Shown: positions 1-5,876 of the stretch, one piece after another
Numbering within the stretch: position 1 is the first letter of the stretch
How the letters are laid out: each line of letters opens with the position of its first letter
Source: an uncultured Rikenellaceae bacterium
GTDB taxonomy: Bacteria; Bacteroidota; Bacteroidia; Bacteroidales; Rikenellaceae
Direction: 5' to 3'
NCBI GenBank assembly: GCA_949284665.1
Contig: CASDWR010000194.1
Span: 1-6,803, forward strand
Length of the DNA stretch: 6,803 nucleotides
Translations under genes and position numbers: made by a program
The notes under the pieces: model-generated
What the model was told of the DNA's origin: nothing
The model's input: only the letters and a program-made list of their open reading frames with translations
The model's database searches: none

Positions 1-305
1 ATGACGAATGCTTGATCTTTTACCAGATGAGGTGCATTTGCCTTCATGCGTCCTCTCTCGCGCAGTGCTTCGAGAACAAGCAGCACATCTCCTTTCTGAA
101 GGTATCTTACACCGCCGTGTACCAGCTTCGTACTGCGGCTCGAGGTGCATTTGGCAAAATCGTCCGCCTCGAACAGTACGGTGTCGTATCCTCTTGTGAC
201 TGCATCGACAGCCACACCCAATCCCGTTGCTCCGCCGCCTATCACAATGACATCCCAAATTTTCTCGGGATCGGATATCTTCCGGATCTGGTCTGCTCTT
301 TTCAT
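1..305 (-). CDS. glpD: FAD-dependent glycerol-3-phosphate dehydrogenase, N-terminal part (3' end beyond window)
   Basis: This enzyme oxidises sn-glycerol 3-phosphate to dihydroxyacetone phosphate at the inner membrane and passes electrons to the quinone pool. The gene starts with ATG at 305-303 and runs off the left edge, leaving 101 complete codons. Residues 17-32 form the Rossmann dinucleotide-binding motif (VIVIGGGATGLG, with G23, G25 and G28), and E46 sits where the FAD-ribose-binding acidic residue falls at the end of the second strand. The stretch TSSRSTKLVHGGVRYL at 54-69 is the characteristic GlpD/GlpA signature, followed by EALRERG and APHL as in family members. The N terminus is about 16 residues ahead of the first strand, which is normal. 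It is divergent from a DeoR/GlpR-like regulator and sits behind a Bacteroidota promoter with an overlapping palindrome, so repression by that regulator is likely. With only the FAD-binding N terminus visible, an anaerobic GlpA-type subunit cannot be fully excluded. Confidence 0.9.
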   Translation of the reverse strand, partial: MKRADQIRKISDPEKIWDVIVIGGGATGLGVAVDAVTRGYDTVLFEADDFAKCTSSRSTKLVHGGVRYLQKGDVLLVLEALRERGRMKANAPHLVKDQAFV

Positions 306-326
306 CTCTTATGCCAAGAAAGTTTA

Positions 327-335
327 TTGTTTCGA
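327..335. promoter_or_regulatory. Candidate half-site copy of the glpD operator
   Basis: The nine bases TTGTTTCGA at 327-335 repeat exactly the bases at 354-362 inside the large palindrome, 27 bp away. The dyad is not completed here: only 3 of the next 8 symmetric positions around the CG centre pair. It lies in the predicted glpD leader and could be an auxiliary binding site for the same repressor. Nine matching bases in an AT-rich spacer may also be chance. Confidence 0.3.
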
Positions 336-348
336 TTCGTAGTCGACA

Positions 349-372
349 TACTTTTGTTTCGAAACAAAAGTA
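349..372. promoter_or_regulatory. 24-bp perfect palindrome, probable operator of the divergent DeoR/GlpR-like repressor
   Basis: Bases 349-360 read TACTTTTGTTTC and bases 361-372 are their exact reverse complement, with no central spacer. Pairing stops at 348/373. DeoR-family repressors such as GlpR and DeoR commonly bind short palindromes near their target promoters. This one sits between glpD and the regulator gene and covers the -7 element and likely start point of the glpD promoter, so bound protein would block RNA polymerase. The protein that binds it is inferred from position. A rho-independent terminator is unlikely, because the site lies upstream of both genes and a zero-base loop is not terminator-like. 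Confidence 0.75.
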
Positions 373-395
373 GTGTTTTGTTTTTTCTTTTCAAA
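365..395 (-). promoter_or_regulatory. Bacteroidota-type promoter for glpD
   Basis: On the minus strand the -33 element TTTG lies at 395-392, then a 19-base spacer, then TACTTTTG at 372-365, which fits the -7 consensus TAnnTTTG at every fixed position. Both elements and the spacing match the promoter consensus described for the primary sigma factor of Bacteroides and relatives. Transcription should begin near 357-361, giving a glpD leader of roughly 55 bases. The operator palindrome overlaps the whole -7 element. Confidence 0.8.
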
Positions 396-511
396 ATATT
401 CTATCCCCTTTTCGGATATATGGTTTTTGCAGACGACCATTGCGTCGAAAAGGAATATTTTGCAGCTCCGATCGGTATACGAATCGTCGTGATATTGAAA
501 AAAACTCATTT

Positions 512-545
512 TTTGCTGTGTATCCCGAAAAAATTAATATCTTCG
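512..545 (+). promoter_or_regulatory. Weak candidate promoter and imperfect dyad before the DeoR-family gene
   Basis: TTTG at 512-515 and TATCTTCG at 538-545 resemble the Bacteroidota -33 and -7 elements, but the -7 has one mismatch (C for T) and the spacer is 22 rather than 19-21 bases. An imperfect dyad at 526-545 begins CGAA, ends TTCG and pairs at 8 of 10 positions. It overlaps the -7 candidate and could be an autoregulatory site. The sequence differs from the 349-372 palindrome apart from its AT-rich, CGAA/TTCG character, so this is a tentative call. Confidence 0.22.
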
Positions 546-568
546 TTGTGATGTAAAACGATGTTGCG

Positions 569-1363
569 ATGATTAAATCTGACGACACTCCCGTATTGAG
601 CATGACCGAACGCCATAACCGTATTCTCGAACTTCTCCATCAGAACGGTTCGGTTTCGGTTTCGGCTTTGTCCGAACGCCTCGGTGTTTCGGAAGTCACG
701 GTGCGGAAAGACCTCTCCTGGCTTGAGAACAGAAACAAACTCTATCGAACCCATGGAAGCGCTATCCTTATCGGCCCTTATATCGGTGATCGCCATGTGG
801 ACGAAAAGGAGAAACAGAACATCGGGGAGAAACGCGCCATCGGAGTACGTGCGGCTACGCTCATCGAACCGGACGATTCGATCGTCATCGCATCCGGAAC
901 TACAATACTCTATTTCGCCCGTGAAATTGTCCCTCTCGGCCATTTGACGGTTGTGACGGCATCCGTTCCCGTTACCTCGATTCTGTCACAGAACAGGGAT
1001 ATCGATGTGGTGCAGTTGGGGGGAATTGTACGTAACAGTTCCGTTTCAGTAGTAGGGCCGTATGCGGAAGAGATGCTTCGTCACTTCAATTGCAGCAAAC
1101 TCTATCTTGGAGTAGATGGAATCGATCTCGATTTCGGGTTAACCACAACGAACATGATGGAGGCCGAACTGAATCGGGTCATGATGAAGGCGGCTCAAAA
1201 AACAATCGTATTGGCCGACAGTTCCAAGTTTGGCCGACGGGGTTTCAGCAGGATCTGCGGATCGGAGAGTGTGGATGAAATAATTACGGATTCGCGGATT
1301 CAACCTCAAGTTTTGACTCGTTTCCGTGAACGCGGTATCGAGGTTACGATCGTAGACGTTTGA
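569..1363 (+). CDS. DeoR-family transcriptional repressor, GlpR-like
   Basis: This is a cytoplasmic DNA-binding repressor that responds to a phosphorylated sugar or polyol. Residues 12-67 form the DeoR winged helix-turn-helix, beginning TERHNRILELL and carrying SEVTVRKDLSWLE, where the family shows a T[IV]R[RK]DL recognition helix. Residues from about 80 to 255 are the DeoRC effector domain, related to ribose-5-phosphate isomerase, with the signature LGVDGIDLDFGLTT and VLADSSKFGRRGF near the C terminus. The length of 264 residues fits the family at about 250. ATG at 602 would give 253 residues and starts right at the usual family N terminus, so it is a real alternative; neither start has a Shine-Dalgarno. 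Divergence from glpD and the shared operator suggest glycerol 3-phosphate as the effector. That assignment is from context only, as DeoR paralogues for other sugars look alike. Confidence 0.9.
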   Translation: MIKSDDTPVLSMTERHNRILELLHQNGSVSVSALSERLGVSEVTVRKDLSWLENRNKLYRTHGSAILIGPYIGDRHVDEKEKQNIGEKRAIGVRAATLIEPDDSIVIASGTTILYFAREIVPLGHLTVVTASVPVTSILSQNRDIDVVQLGGIVRNSSVSVVGPYAEEMLRHFNCSKLYLGVDGIDLDFGLTTTNMMEAELNRVMMKAAQKTIVLADSSKFGRRGFSRICGSESVDEIITDSRIQPQVLTRFRERGIEVTIVDV

Positions 1364-1417
1364 GTGCCTACGAAGTCTTTTGGGATGTAAAGACGGGGAT
1401 ACGTTACGCGCCGAGAT

Positions 1418-2080
1418 TTACCAGTCGATAGGATCTTTGCCGACGGAACGGAGGTATTCGTTGGCTTTGGAGAAGTGGCGACACCCGAAAAAACCTCGAT
1501 AGACAGAGAGGGGAGAGGGATGTGCACTTTTGAGTATGCAGTTGCGCCATGGATTTACGATTTCACCTTTGCGTTGTGCATAGCTTCCCCATAACATGTA
1601 TACAATTTCTTCTTTCCTGTCGGAAATAGCTTTCACGACAGCATCGGTAAATTGTTCCCATCCACGCCCGGCATGGGATGCGGCCTCGTGTGCCCGGACT
1701 GTCAGAACCGAGTTGAGCAACAGGACACCTTGCTCGGCCCATCGATCCAGATTGCCCGATACGGGGATCGGGGTTCCGATGTCGTCATGGACCTCCTTGA
1801 AGATATTTTGCAGCGATGGGGGAAAATCGATGCCGTCGTTTACCGAAAAGCAGAGTCCGTTGGCCTGTCCCGGTCCGTGATAGGGATCCTGGCCAATGAT
1901 GACCACTTTAAGCGAATCGAAAGGACATTTGTCGAATGCCCGGAAAATATTGGAGCCACTCGGGAAGATTTTGCGGGTGGCGTATTCCTGTTTTACGAAA
2001 CCGACCAACCTTTCAAAATAGGGCTTGTCGAATTCCGGTTGTAAAATTTGCTTCCAGTCTTCCGATATTCTTACATCCAT
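1418..2080 (-). CDS. ung: Uracil-DNA glycosylase, family 1
   Basis: This enzyme cleaves uracil from single- and double-stranded DNA, starting base-excision repair of deaminated cytosine or misincorporated dUMP. The water-activating motif GQDPYHG is at residues 63-69 with catalytic D65 and Y67. F78 is the uracil-stacking residue, N124 in LLNSVLTV is the uracil-specificity residue, and the minor-groove/leucine loop HPSPLS at 187-192 carries catalytic H187 and intercalating L191. All key residues of the E. coli enzyme are present with nearly identical numbering, and 220 residues is the normal length. The ATG at 2080 has no Shine-Dalgarno. It is the last gene of the minus-strand run, 57 bp after kdsD, and converges on the DeoR-family gene with a 54-bp gap in which I see no convincing terminator. 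Confidence 0.97.
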   Translation of the reverse strand: MDVRISEDWKQILQPEFDKPYFERLVGFVKQEYATRKIFPSGSNIFRAFDKCPFDSLKVVIIGQDPYHGPGQANGLCFSVNDGIDFPPSLQNIFKEVHDDIGTPIPVSGNLDRWAEQGVLLLNSVLTVRAHEAASHAGRGWEQFTDAVVKAISDRKEEIVYMLWGSYAQRKGEIVNPWRNCILKSAHPSPLSVYRGFFGCRHFSKANEYLRSVGKDPIDW

Positions 2081-2120
2081 GTCTCTGTGTTATGGGTTTT
2101 GTCGTGTCGTTTGCCGGAAG

Positions 2121-2146
2121 GCGTTGAAGAGTTCCTCTTACAACGC
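2121..2146 (-). other. Strong hairpin spanning the kdsD stop codon
   Basis: In the transcript, GCGTTG pairs with CAACGC and AAGAG pairs with CTCTT, giving an 11-bp stem with a single bulged U and a GAA loop. The UAA stop of kdsD lies inside it: its U is the bulge and its two As are in the stem. No U-run follows, so it is not a standard intrinsic terminator. It could stabilise the 3' end of the upstream message, mark a processing site or attenuate ung. No function can be shown from sequence alone. Confidence 0.45.
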
Positions 2147-3103
2147 ATTGCCGCTTCGCATCAGGTCATACAATTCGATGATTCCGGCAAGTCCGCCTTG
2201 CGAATCGGTGACAATCAGTGAGTGAATCTTGTAGCGATGCATGATCTCTTCCGCATCGGTAATGCGAGCATCCACCGGGACAGATTTCGGGGTGCGTGTC
2301 ATGATCTCTTCTACGGGGATATCGAAGAACCGCGACTGGTATTTTTGCATGGCACGTCGTACGTCTCCGTCGGTGACCAGGCCGCATATCCGATCGTTTT
2401 CCATGATGATGGCCACACCCAGCCGGGCGTTGCTGATTTTCATGATGACATCGCTCAATTTCATTGCAGGGTCGACGCACGGGAGATTGTCACGTCGCAT
2501 CACGTCGCCCACTTTGGTCAGTAATCTCCGTCCCAAAGATCCGCCTGGGTGGAACCGTGCGAAATCTTCGGCCTTGAAATGCCGTTCATGCATCAGAGCT
2601 ACGGCCAAGGCGTCTCCCATGGCCAGCATGGCAGTGGTCGATGAGGTTGGAGCGAGGCTCAAGGGGCAAGCTTCCTCGTGTACTGCCACATTCAGATGGA
2701 AGTCCGAATTTTTGGCCAGGGTCGATTGTGGGTTACCCGTCATGGCGATTACCTTGTTGTGGTTGTCCTGAAGGTATGGAATCAATTTCAGGACTTCGTC
2801 CGTTTGTCCGGAGTAGGAGATAGCCAGAACGATGTCTGTTTTTTCGATCATACCGAGATCTCCATGATAGGCTTCTCCCGGATGCAGATAGAACGATGAT
2901 GTTCCGGTACTTGCCAGGGTCGCGGCGATTTTTCGTCCGATGATTCCCGATTTGCCCATACCTGTGATGATGACTTTCCCCTTTGTTGAAAGTATGGCGC
3001 GTACGGCTTTTTCGAAATCGGCTGTCAACTGTCCCGATAGTTGGGCGACGGCTTTCGATTCCACAGCGAATGTATGGGTTGCGATCTCTGTTATGGTGCT
3101 CAT
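2138..3103 (-). CDS. kdsD: D-arabinose-5-phosphate isomerase, KdsD/KpsF/GutQ family
   Basis: This cytoplasmic enzyme interconverts D-ribulose 5-phosphate and D-arabinose 5-phosphate, the first committed step toward Kdo. The SIS (sugar isomerase) domain spans about residues 35-170 with GMGKSG (48-53), HPGEAYHGDLGM (75-86), SYSGQTDE (96-103) and EEACPLSLAPTSSTT (143-157), followed by FHPGGSLGRRLL (184-195). The residues implicated in catalysis in the E. coli enzyme correspond to K51, H80, E144 and H185, and all are present. Two CBS domains follow, at about 200-258 and 265-321, which is the full KdsD architecture. The length of 321 compares with 328 in E. coli. The ATG overlaps the kdsA stop by four bases (ATGA), implying translational coupling and strongly supporting a Kdo role over gut-type sugar catabolism. 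Confidence 0.95.
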   Translation of the reverse strand: MSTITEIATHTFAVESKAVAQLSGQLTADFEKAVRAILSTKGKVIITGMGKSGIIGRKIAATLASTGTSSFYLHPGEAYHGDLGMIEKTDIVLAISYSGQTDEVLKLIPYLQDNHNKVIAMTGNPQSTLAKNSDFHLNVAVHEEACPLSLAPTSSTTAMLAMGDALAVALMHERHFKAEDFARFHPGGSLGRRLLTKVGDVMRRDNLPCVDPAMKLSDVIMKISNARLGVAIIMENDRICGLVTDGDVRRAMQKYQSRFFDIPVEEIMTRTPKSVPVDARITDAEEIMHRYKIHSLIVTDSQGGLAGIIELYDLMRSGNAL

Positions 3104-3879
3104 AGAAGCGATTTTATGACTTTTTCGAGATTTTCGAGAGCGAGAGAATTGGCCGCATCGCTCAGTGCTTTATCCGGTTCGGGATGGACTTCGAAAAAAT
3201 ATCCGTCGGCACCGAATGCCTTGGCTGCAAGAGCCATGCAAGGGACGAATTCCCGGTTACCGCCGGTTATGCCTTCGGTCGAATCGGGACGTTGTACCGA
3301 ATGGGTGCAGTCCATAACGACGCATTCGGCAAACTTCTTCATTTCGGGTATGTTTCGGAAGTCTACTACCAGATTGCCGTATCCGAACATGTTACCCCGT
3401 TCAGTCAACCAGATACGATCGTTCCCGCTTTCGCGTACCTTTTGCATCGGATAAATCATGTCTTTGGCCGAAAGGAACTGGGCTTTTTTGATGTTGACGA
3501 TCTTGCCTGTCCGTGCAGCCGCAACCAACAGGTCGGTTTGCCGGCACAAAAAAGCCGGAATCTGGATCACGTCGGCTATTTCGCCAGTTGCTGCAGCCTG
3601 GTAAGATTCATGAATATCGGTCAGAATGGGGAGTCCGAATTTTTCCTTGATGTCTCCGAGCATCTGAAGGCCGCGCTCCATTCCTACGCCCCGATAGGAA
3701 TGAATGGAGGTCCGGTTGGCTTTGTCGAAAGACGCTTTGAAATAGAGTGTCAGATTATACTTCTCTTTCAACCTGACCAATTCACGGGCCACGGTGTCGA
3801 GCAGTGCAGCGCTCTCGATGACGCACGGTCCTGCAATGAATATCGGCTTGTCTGTTGTATTCATGATGTTTTTCGTCAT
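3100..3879 (-). CDS. kdsA: 3-deoxy-8-phosphooctulonate synthase (Kdo-8-phosphate synthase), metal-dependent class
   Basis: KdsA condenses phosphoenolpyruvate with D-arabinose 5-phosphate to give Kdo 8-phosphate for the inner core of lipopolysaccharide. The TIM-barrel DAHP-synthase-family signatures are clear: IAGPCVIES (15-23), KASFDKANRTSIHSYRG (48-64), TDIHE, IPAFLCRQTDL (107-117), NIKKAQF, DCTHSVQRP (190-198) and FFEVHPEPDKALSD (228-241). C19, H193, E230 and D241 match the four metal ligands of the Aquifex enzyme (C11, H185, E222, D233) with a constant offset of 8, so this is the metal-dependent class; the E. coli class has Asn in place of the Cys. The length of 259 is a little short of E. 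coli (284) but normal for this class. The start is uncertain: ATG at 3879 has AGGAGG only one base upstream, while ATG at 3864 (residue 6) is 16 bases from it. The gene overlaps kdsD by four bases. Confidence 0.96.
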   Translation of the reverse strand: MTKNIMNTTDKPIFIAGPCVIESAALLDTVARELVRLKEKYNLTLYFKASFDKANRTSIHSYRGVGMERGLQMLGDIKEKFGLPILTDIHESYQAAATGEIADVIQIPAFLCRQTDLLVAAARTGKIVNIKKAQFLSAKDMIYPMQKVRESGNDRIWLTERGNMFGYGNLVVDFRNIPEMKKFAECVVMDCTHSVQRPDSTEGITGGNREFVPCMALAAKAFGADGYFFEVHPEPDKALSDAANSLALENLEKVIKSLL

Positions 3880-3902
3880 TCCTCCTTTGGCATGTAAAGA
3901 TA
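3880..3902 (-). promoter_or_regulatory. Candidate -7 element and Shine-Dalgarno ahead of kdsA
   Basis: On the minus strand TATCTTTA at 3902-3895 matches TAnnTTTG at all fixed positions except the last. No TTTG is found 19-22 bases upstream, so the -33 element is missing or degenerate. Bases 3886-3881 read AGGAGG, an unusually strong Shine-Dalgarno for this phylum, but only one base from the ATG at 3879. It may mark an internal promoter for kdsA-kdsD within the longer gene run. Confidence 0.35.
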
Positions 3903-3924
3903 CGAATTTTTCGGAATATTCGGG

Positions 3925-4545
3925 CTATGTATGGACGATCAGACAGTTTTTACGATACATGATGTGTAAATCGAGTATTTTGTCTTTCTCCCCGTCCTTG
4001 ACGATCCTGCATTCGAGCCGGTGATGGTCAAAGTCGGTGGCAATGACGCGAATACCTCTGAGCAGGTCGAGTCCGGGGGTCGCGGCGTATTTGTACGCGC
4101 ACTCTTTGGCACACCAAAGAGCGGCCATGAATAGTGGGTGGTCACTTTGCGGGAGCAATCTTTCCTCGGAGGAAATGTAACGGTCTGCGACCTGTTCGAA
4201 ATGACGGTTTTTCTCCTCCACGTCGATACCGCATGGTCGGTCGGCGATCATGACGGCCACCAGATTGCGCGAGTGCGAAACGCTGATGTGAATTCCTCCC
4301 TGTTCCACATGCGGGGCACCGGTTTTGTCGTATCCGATTGCAACATCCTTGCCGAGATGGGAGCGAGCGAGGGCCCTCCATGTTGCCCTTGCCGCCTTTC
4401 GATCCGGGTTATGCAGTTCTGCCAACGATAGGATGTCAGAATCGGTTAATATGCTGCCGGTCAGTTCGTCGGGCAGAATCGGAGCGAGAATGATCGTGCC
4501 GTCGTCCAACGGGATTGTTTCTGTATATTTGGCGAGTGTCGGCAC
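3925..4545 (-). CDS. 4'-phosphopantetheinyl transferase, Sfp superfamily
   Basis: The enzyme moves the 4'-phosphopantetheine arm of coenzyme A onto a serine of acyl or peptidyl carrier proteins, activating them. Family motifs are present in order: ISVSHS at 87-92, GIDVE at 106-110 with Mg-binding D108 and E110, and WCAKECAYK at 144-152 with E148 and K152. The usual W..KE[AS]..K motif has Cys (C149) after KE here. The length of 206 residues lies between the short AcpS type and full Sfp, as is common for Bacteroidota family members. The only plausible start is GTG at 4545, 10 bp after the gldE stop; no in-frame ATG exists near it, so translation is probably coupled to gldE. Its carrier-protein partner is not in the window, and it may act on the fatty-acid ACP or on a secondary-metabolism carrier. 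Confidence 0.88.
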   Translation of the reverse strand: MPTLAKYTETIPLDDGTIILAPILPDELTGSILTDSDILSLAELHNPDRKAARATWRALARSHLGKDVAIGYDKTGAPHVEQGGIHISVSHSRNLVAVMIADRPCGIDVEEKNRHFEQVADRYISSEERLLPQSDHPLFMAALWCAKECAYKYAATPGLDLLRGIRVIATDFDHHRLECRIVKDGEKDKILDLHIMYRKNCLIVHT

Positions 4546-4555
4546 GATCGGTGTT

Positions 4556-5848
4556 TTATGGAAGCAGTTCCGTTTTTATCTTGTCTATACGGTGCCCTTC
4601 GATGGAGACCACCGTAAATCGGATGTTGTGTATCACGACGGAGTCGCCGCGTTTCGGAAAGTCCCGTTTGATTTCAAGTATCAGGCCGGCTATCGATTCG
4701 GCTTCGCCTTTCACATCATCGAAGGTGTCTTCTGCTACACCGATAACACGCTCGAAATCGCACAACCGTGTTTTCCCTTCGAATACGTAAGACTTTTCAT
4801 CGGTCTTCGTGTAGAATTTCTCCTCCACATCACTTTCGTCGGATATCTCTCCTACGATCTCCTCCAATATATCTTCTAGCGATACCAACCCGAGTGTCGA
4901 ACCGTATTCATCGACGACGATGGCCATATGTACCTTGTTGGCCTGAAACTCTTCCAGCAGGTCGTTGATCTTTTTATGTTCCGGGACGTAATAGACTTTG
5001 CGCAGGTATTTTTGCCATTCGAAATTGTCTCCCTCGTTGATAGATGCGAGCAGGTCCTTGACATAGAGAACACCTTCGATGTTGTCGATGCTTTCGCGAT
5101 AAACCGGTATCCTTGAGAAACCCGAGTCCACGATGGTCCGTTTTACCTCGTCGTATCCCGTTTCGATGTCGATTGCCGTGATATCGAGTCTCGGATGCAT
5201 GATCTCTTCTACTTCGGTATTGACGAATGAGATGATTCCGGTCAGCATCTTTTTTTCTTCTTTGCTTTGGGAAGAGGTCATTTCCAATGCGTCCGATAGT
5301 TCGTCCATCGAGATATTCCCCCCTTTGTGTCCACCTTTTTCACGAATGGCCCCGCTTAGCTTTACCAGCAGGAATGAGAGCGGACCGAGTATTGTACGGG
5401 CAAACAGGAGGGGAAGGGCAGTCGCTTTTGCAAAACGGCATGAACTGTATCCGGCAAAAATCTTGGGAATGGCCTCCCCGAAAAGCAGGAGCAAAAAAGC
5501 GATGATGACGGTTTTGATCGTAAACTCCCAACCATGGCTGTGAAAGAGAAACACCCGGTCCATGATCCGGTCTGCGAATACGGCGATACAGATATTGATC
5601 AACACGTCAGCGATCAGCAGGGTTGCCCGTAAGCGATCACGACGGGAGAGAAGCGAGAGAATCGCTCTGTCGGTTCTGGAATTCTCTCGTTGTATTTTTT
5701 GAATGTCGATTGGCGTAAGTGAGAAGAGCGATGTTTCGGCACCGGAAAACATGGCCGAAAGAAGAAACAACAGAAACAGAAGTGCGAAACTCACCCACAG
5801 GTTCGGATCGAACTCCAGGAAATGTATTATGCCGTCGCTCGTTGTCAA
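4556..5848 (-). CDS. gldE: GldE-like CNNM/CBS/CorC membrane protein (hemolysin-related)
   Basis: This is an inner-membrane protein of the family that includes gliding-motility-associated GldE and CorC/HlyC-type proteins, some linked to divalent-cation transport. The N-terminal CNNM (DUF21) domain has four predicted membrane segments at about residues 19-43, 75-100, 109-134 and 142-168, with the family motifs SGAETSLFSL (35-44) and GEAIPK (124-129). A CBS pair covers about 205-335, containing EEIMHPRLDI, FSRIPVY (244-250) and VVDEYGSTLGLVSLEDILEEIVGEI. The CorC_HlyC domain is at about 345-430. The length of 430 fits GldE at roughly 420-445. The start is TTG at 5848: an in-frame TAA lies 15 bases upstream, no ATG occurs before residue 33, and GTG at residue 19 would cut into the first membrane segment. 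It follows ftsZ by 28 bp and precedes the PPTase by 10 bp. The gene name reflects homology; motility is not implied. Confidence 0.88.
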   Translation of the reverse strand: MTTSDGIIHFLEFDPNLWVSFALLFLLFLLSAMFSGAETSLFSLTPIDIQKIQRENSRTDRAILSLLSRRDRLRATLLIADVLINICIAVFADRIMDRVFLFHSHGWEFTIKTVIIAFLLLLFGEAIPKIFAGYSSCRFAKATALPLLFARTILGPLSFLLVKLSGAIREKGGHKGGNISMDELSDALEMTSSQSKEEKKMLTGIISFVNTEVEEIMHPRLDITAIDIETGYDEVKRTIVDSGFSRIPVYRESIDNIEGVLYVKDLLASINEGDNFEWQKYLRKVYYVPEHKKINDLLEEFQANKVHMAIVVDEYGSTLGLVSLEDILEEIVGEISDESDVEEKFYTKTDEKSYVFEGKTRLCDFERVIGVAEDTFDDVKGEAESIAGLILEIKRDFPKRGDSVVIHNIRFTVVSIEGHRIDKIKTELLP

Positions 5849-5876
5849 ATAGATCGATTTTGGTTATACTTTCGGT

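Noticed and set aside
12..551. Long plus-strand open frame of 179 residues across the glpD start and spacer
   Set aside because: It is antisense to glpD with clear GlpD motifs on the other strand, crosses the promoter and operator, and has no recognisable domain.
506..943. 145-residue minus-strand frame over the start of the DeoR-family gene
   Set aside because: It is antisense to a well-supported HTH-coding region and has no motifs.
1375..1394. GTCTTT / AAAGAC inverted repeat between the convergent DeoR-family gene and ung, as a bidirectional terminator
   Set aside because: It has only 6 bp, mostly A/T, with an 8-base loop and no T-run on either strand, so it is not convincing.
3184..3897. 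237-residue plus-strand open frame opposite kdsA
   Set aside because: It is a shadow of kdsA: the KdsA frame has every catalytic motif, and the antisense product is Cys/His-rich nonsense with no family resemblance.
3903..3922. CGAAT...ATTCG inverted repeat upstream of kdsA as a terminator of the PPTase gene
   Set aside because: It has a short 5-bp stem with a 10-base loop and no following T-run, so it is consistent with chance in AT-rich sequence.
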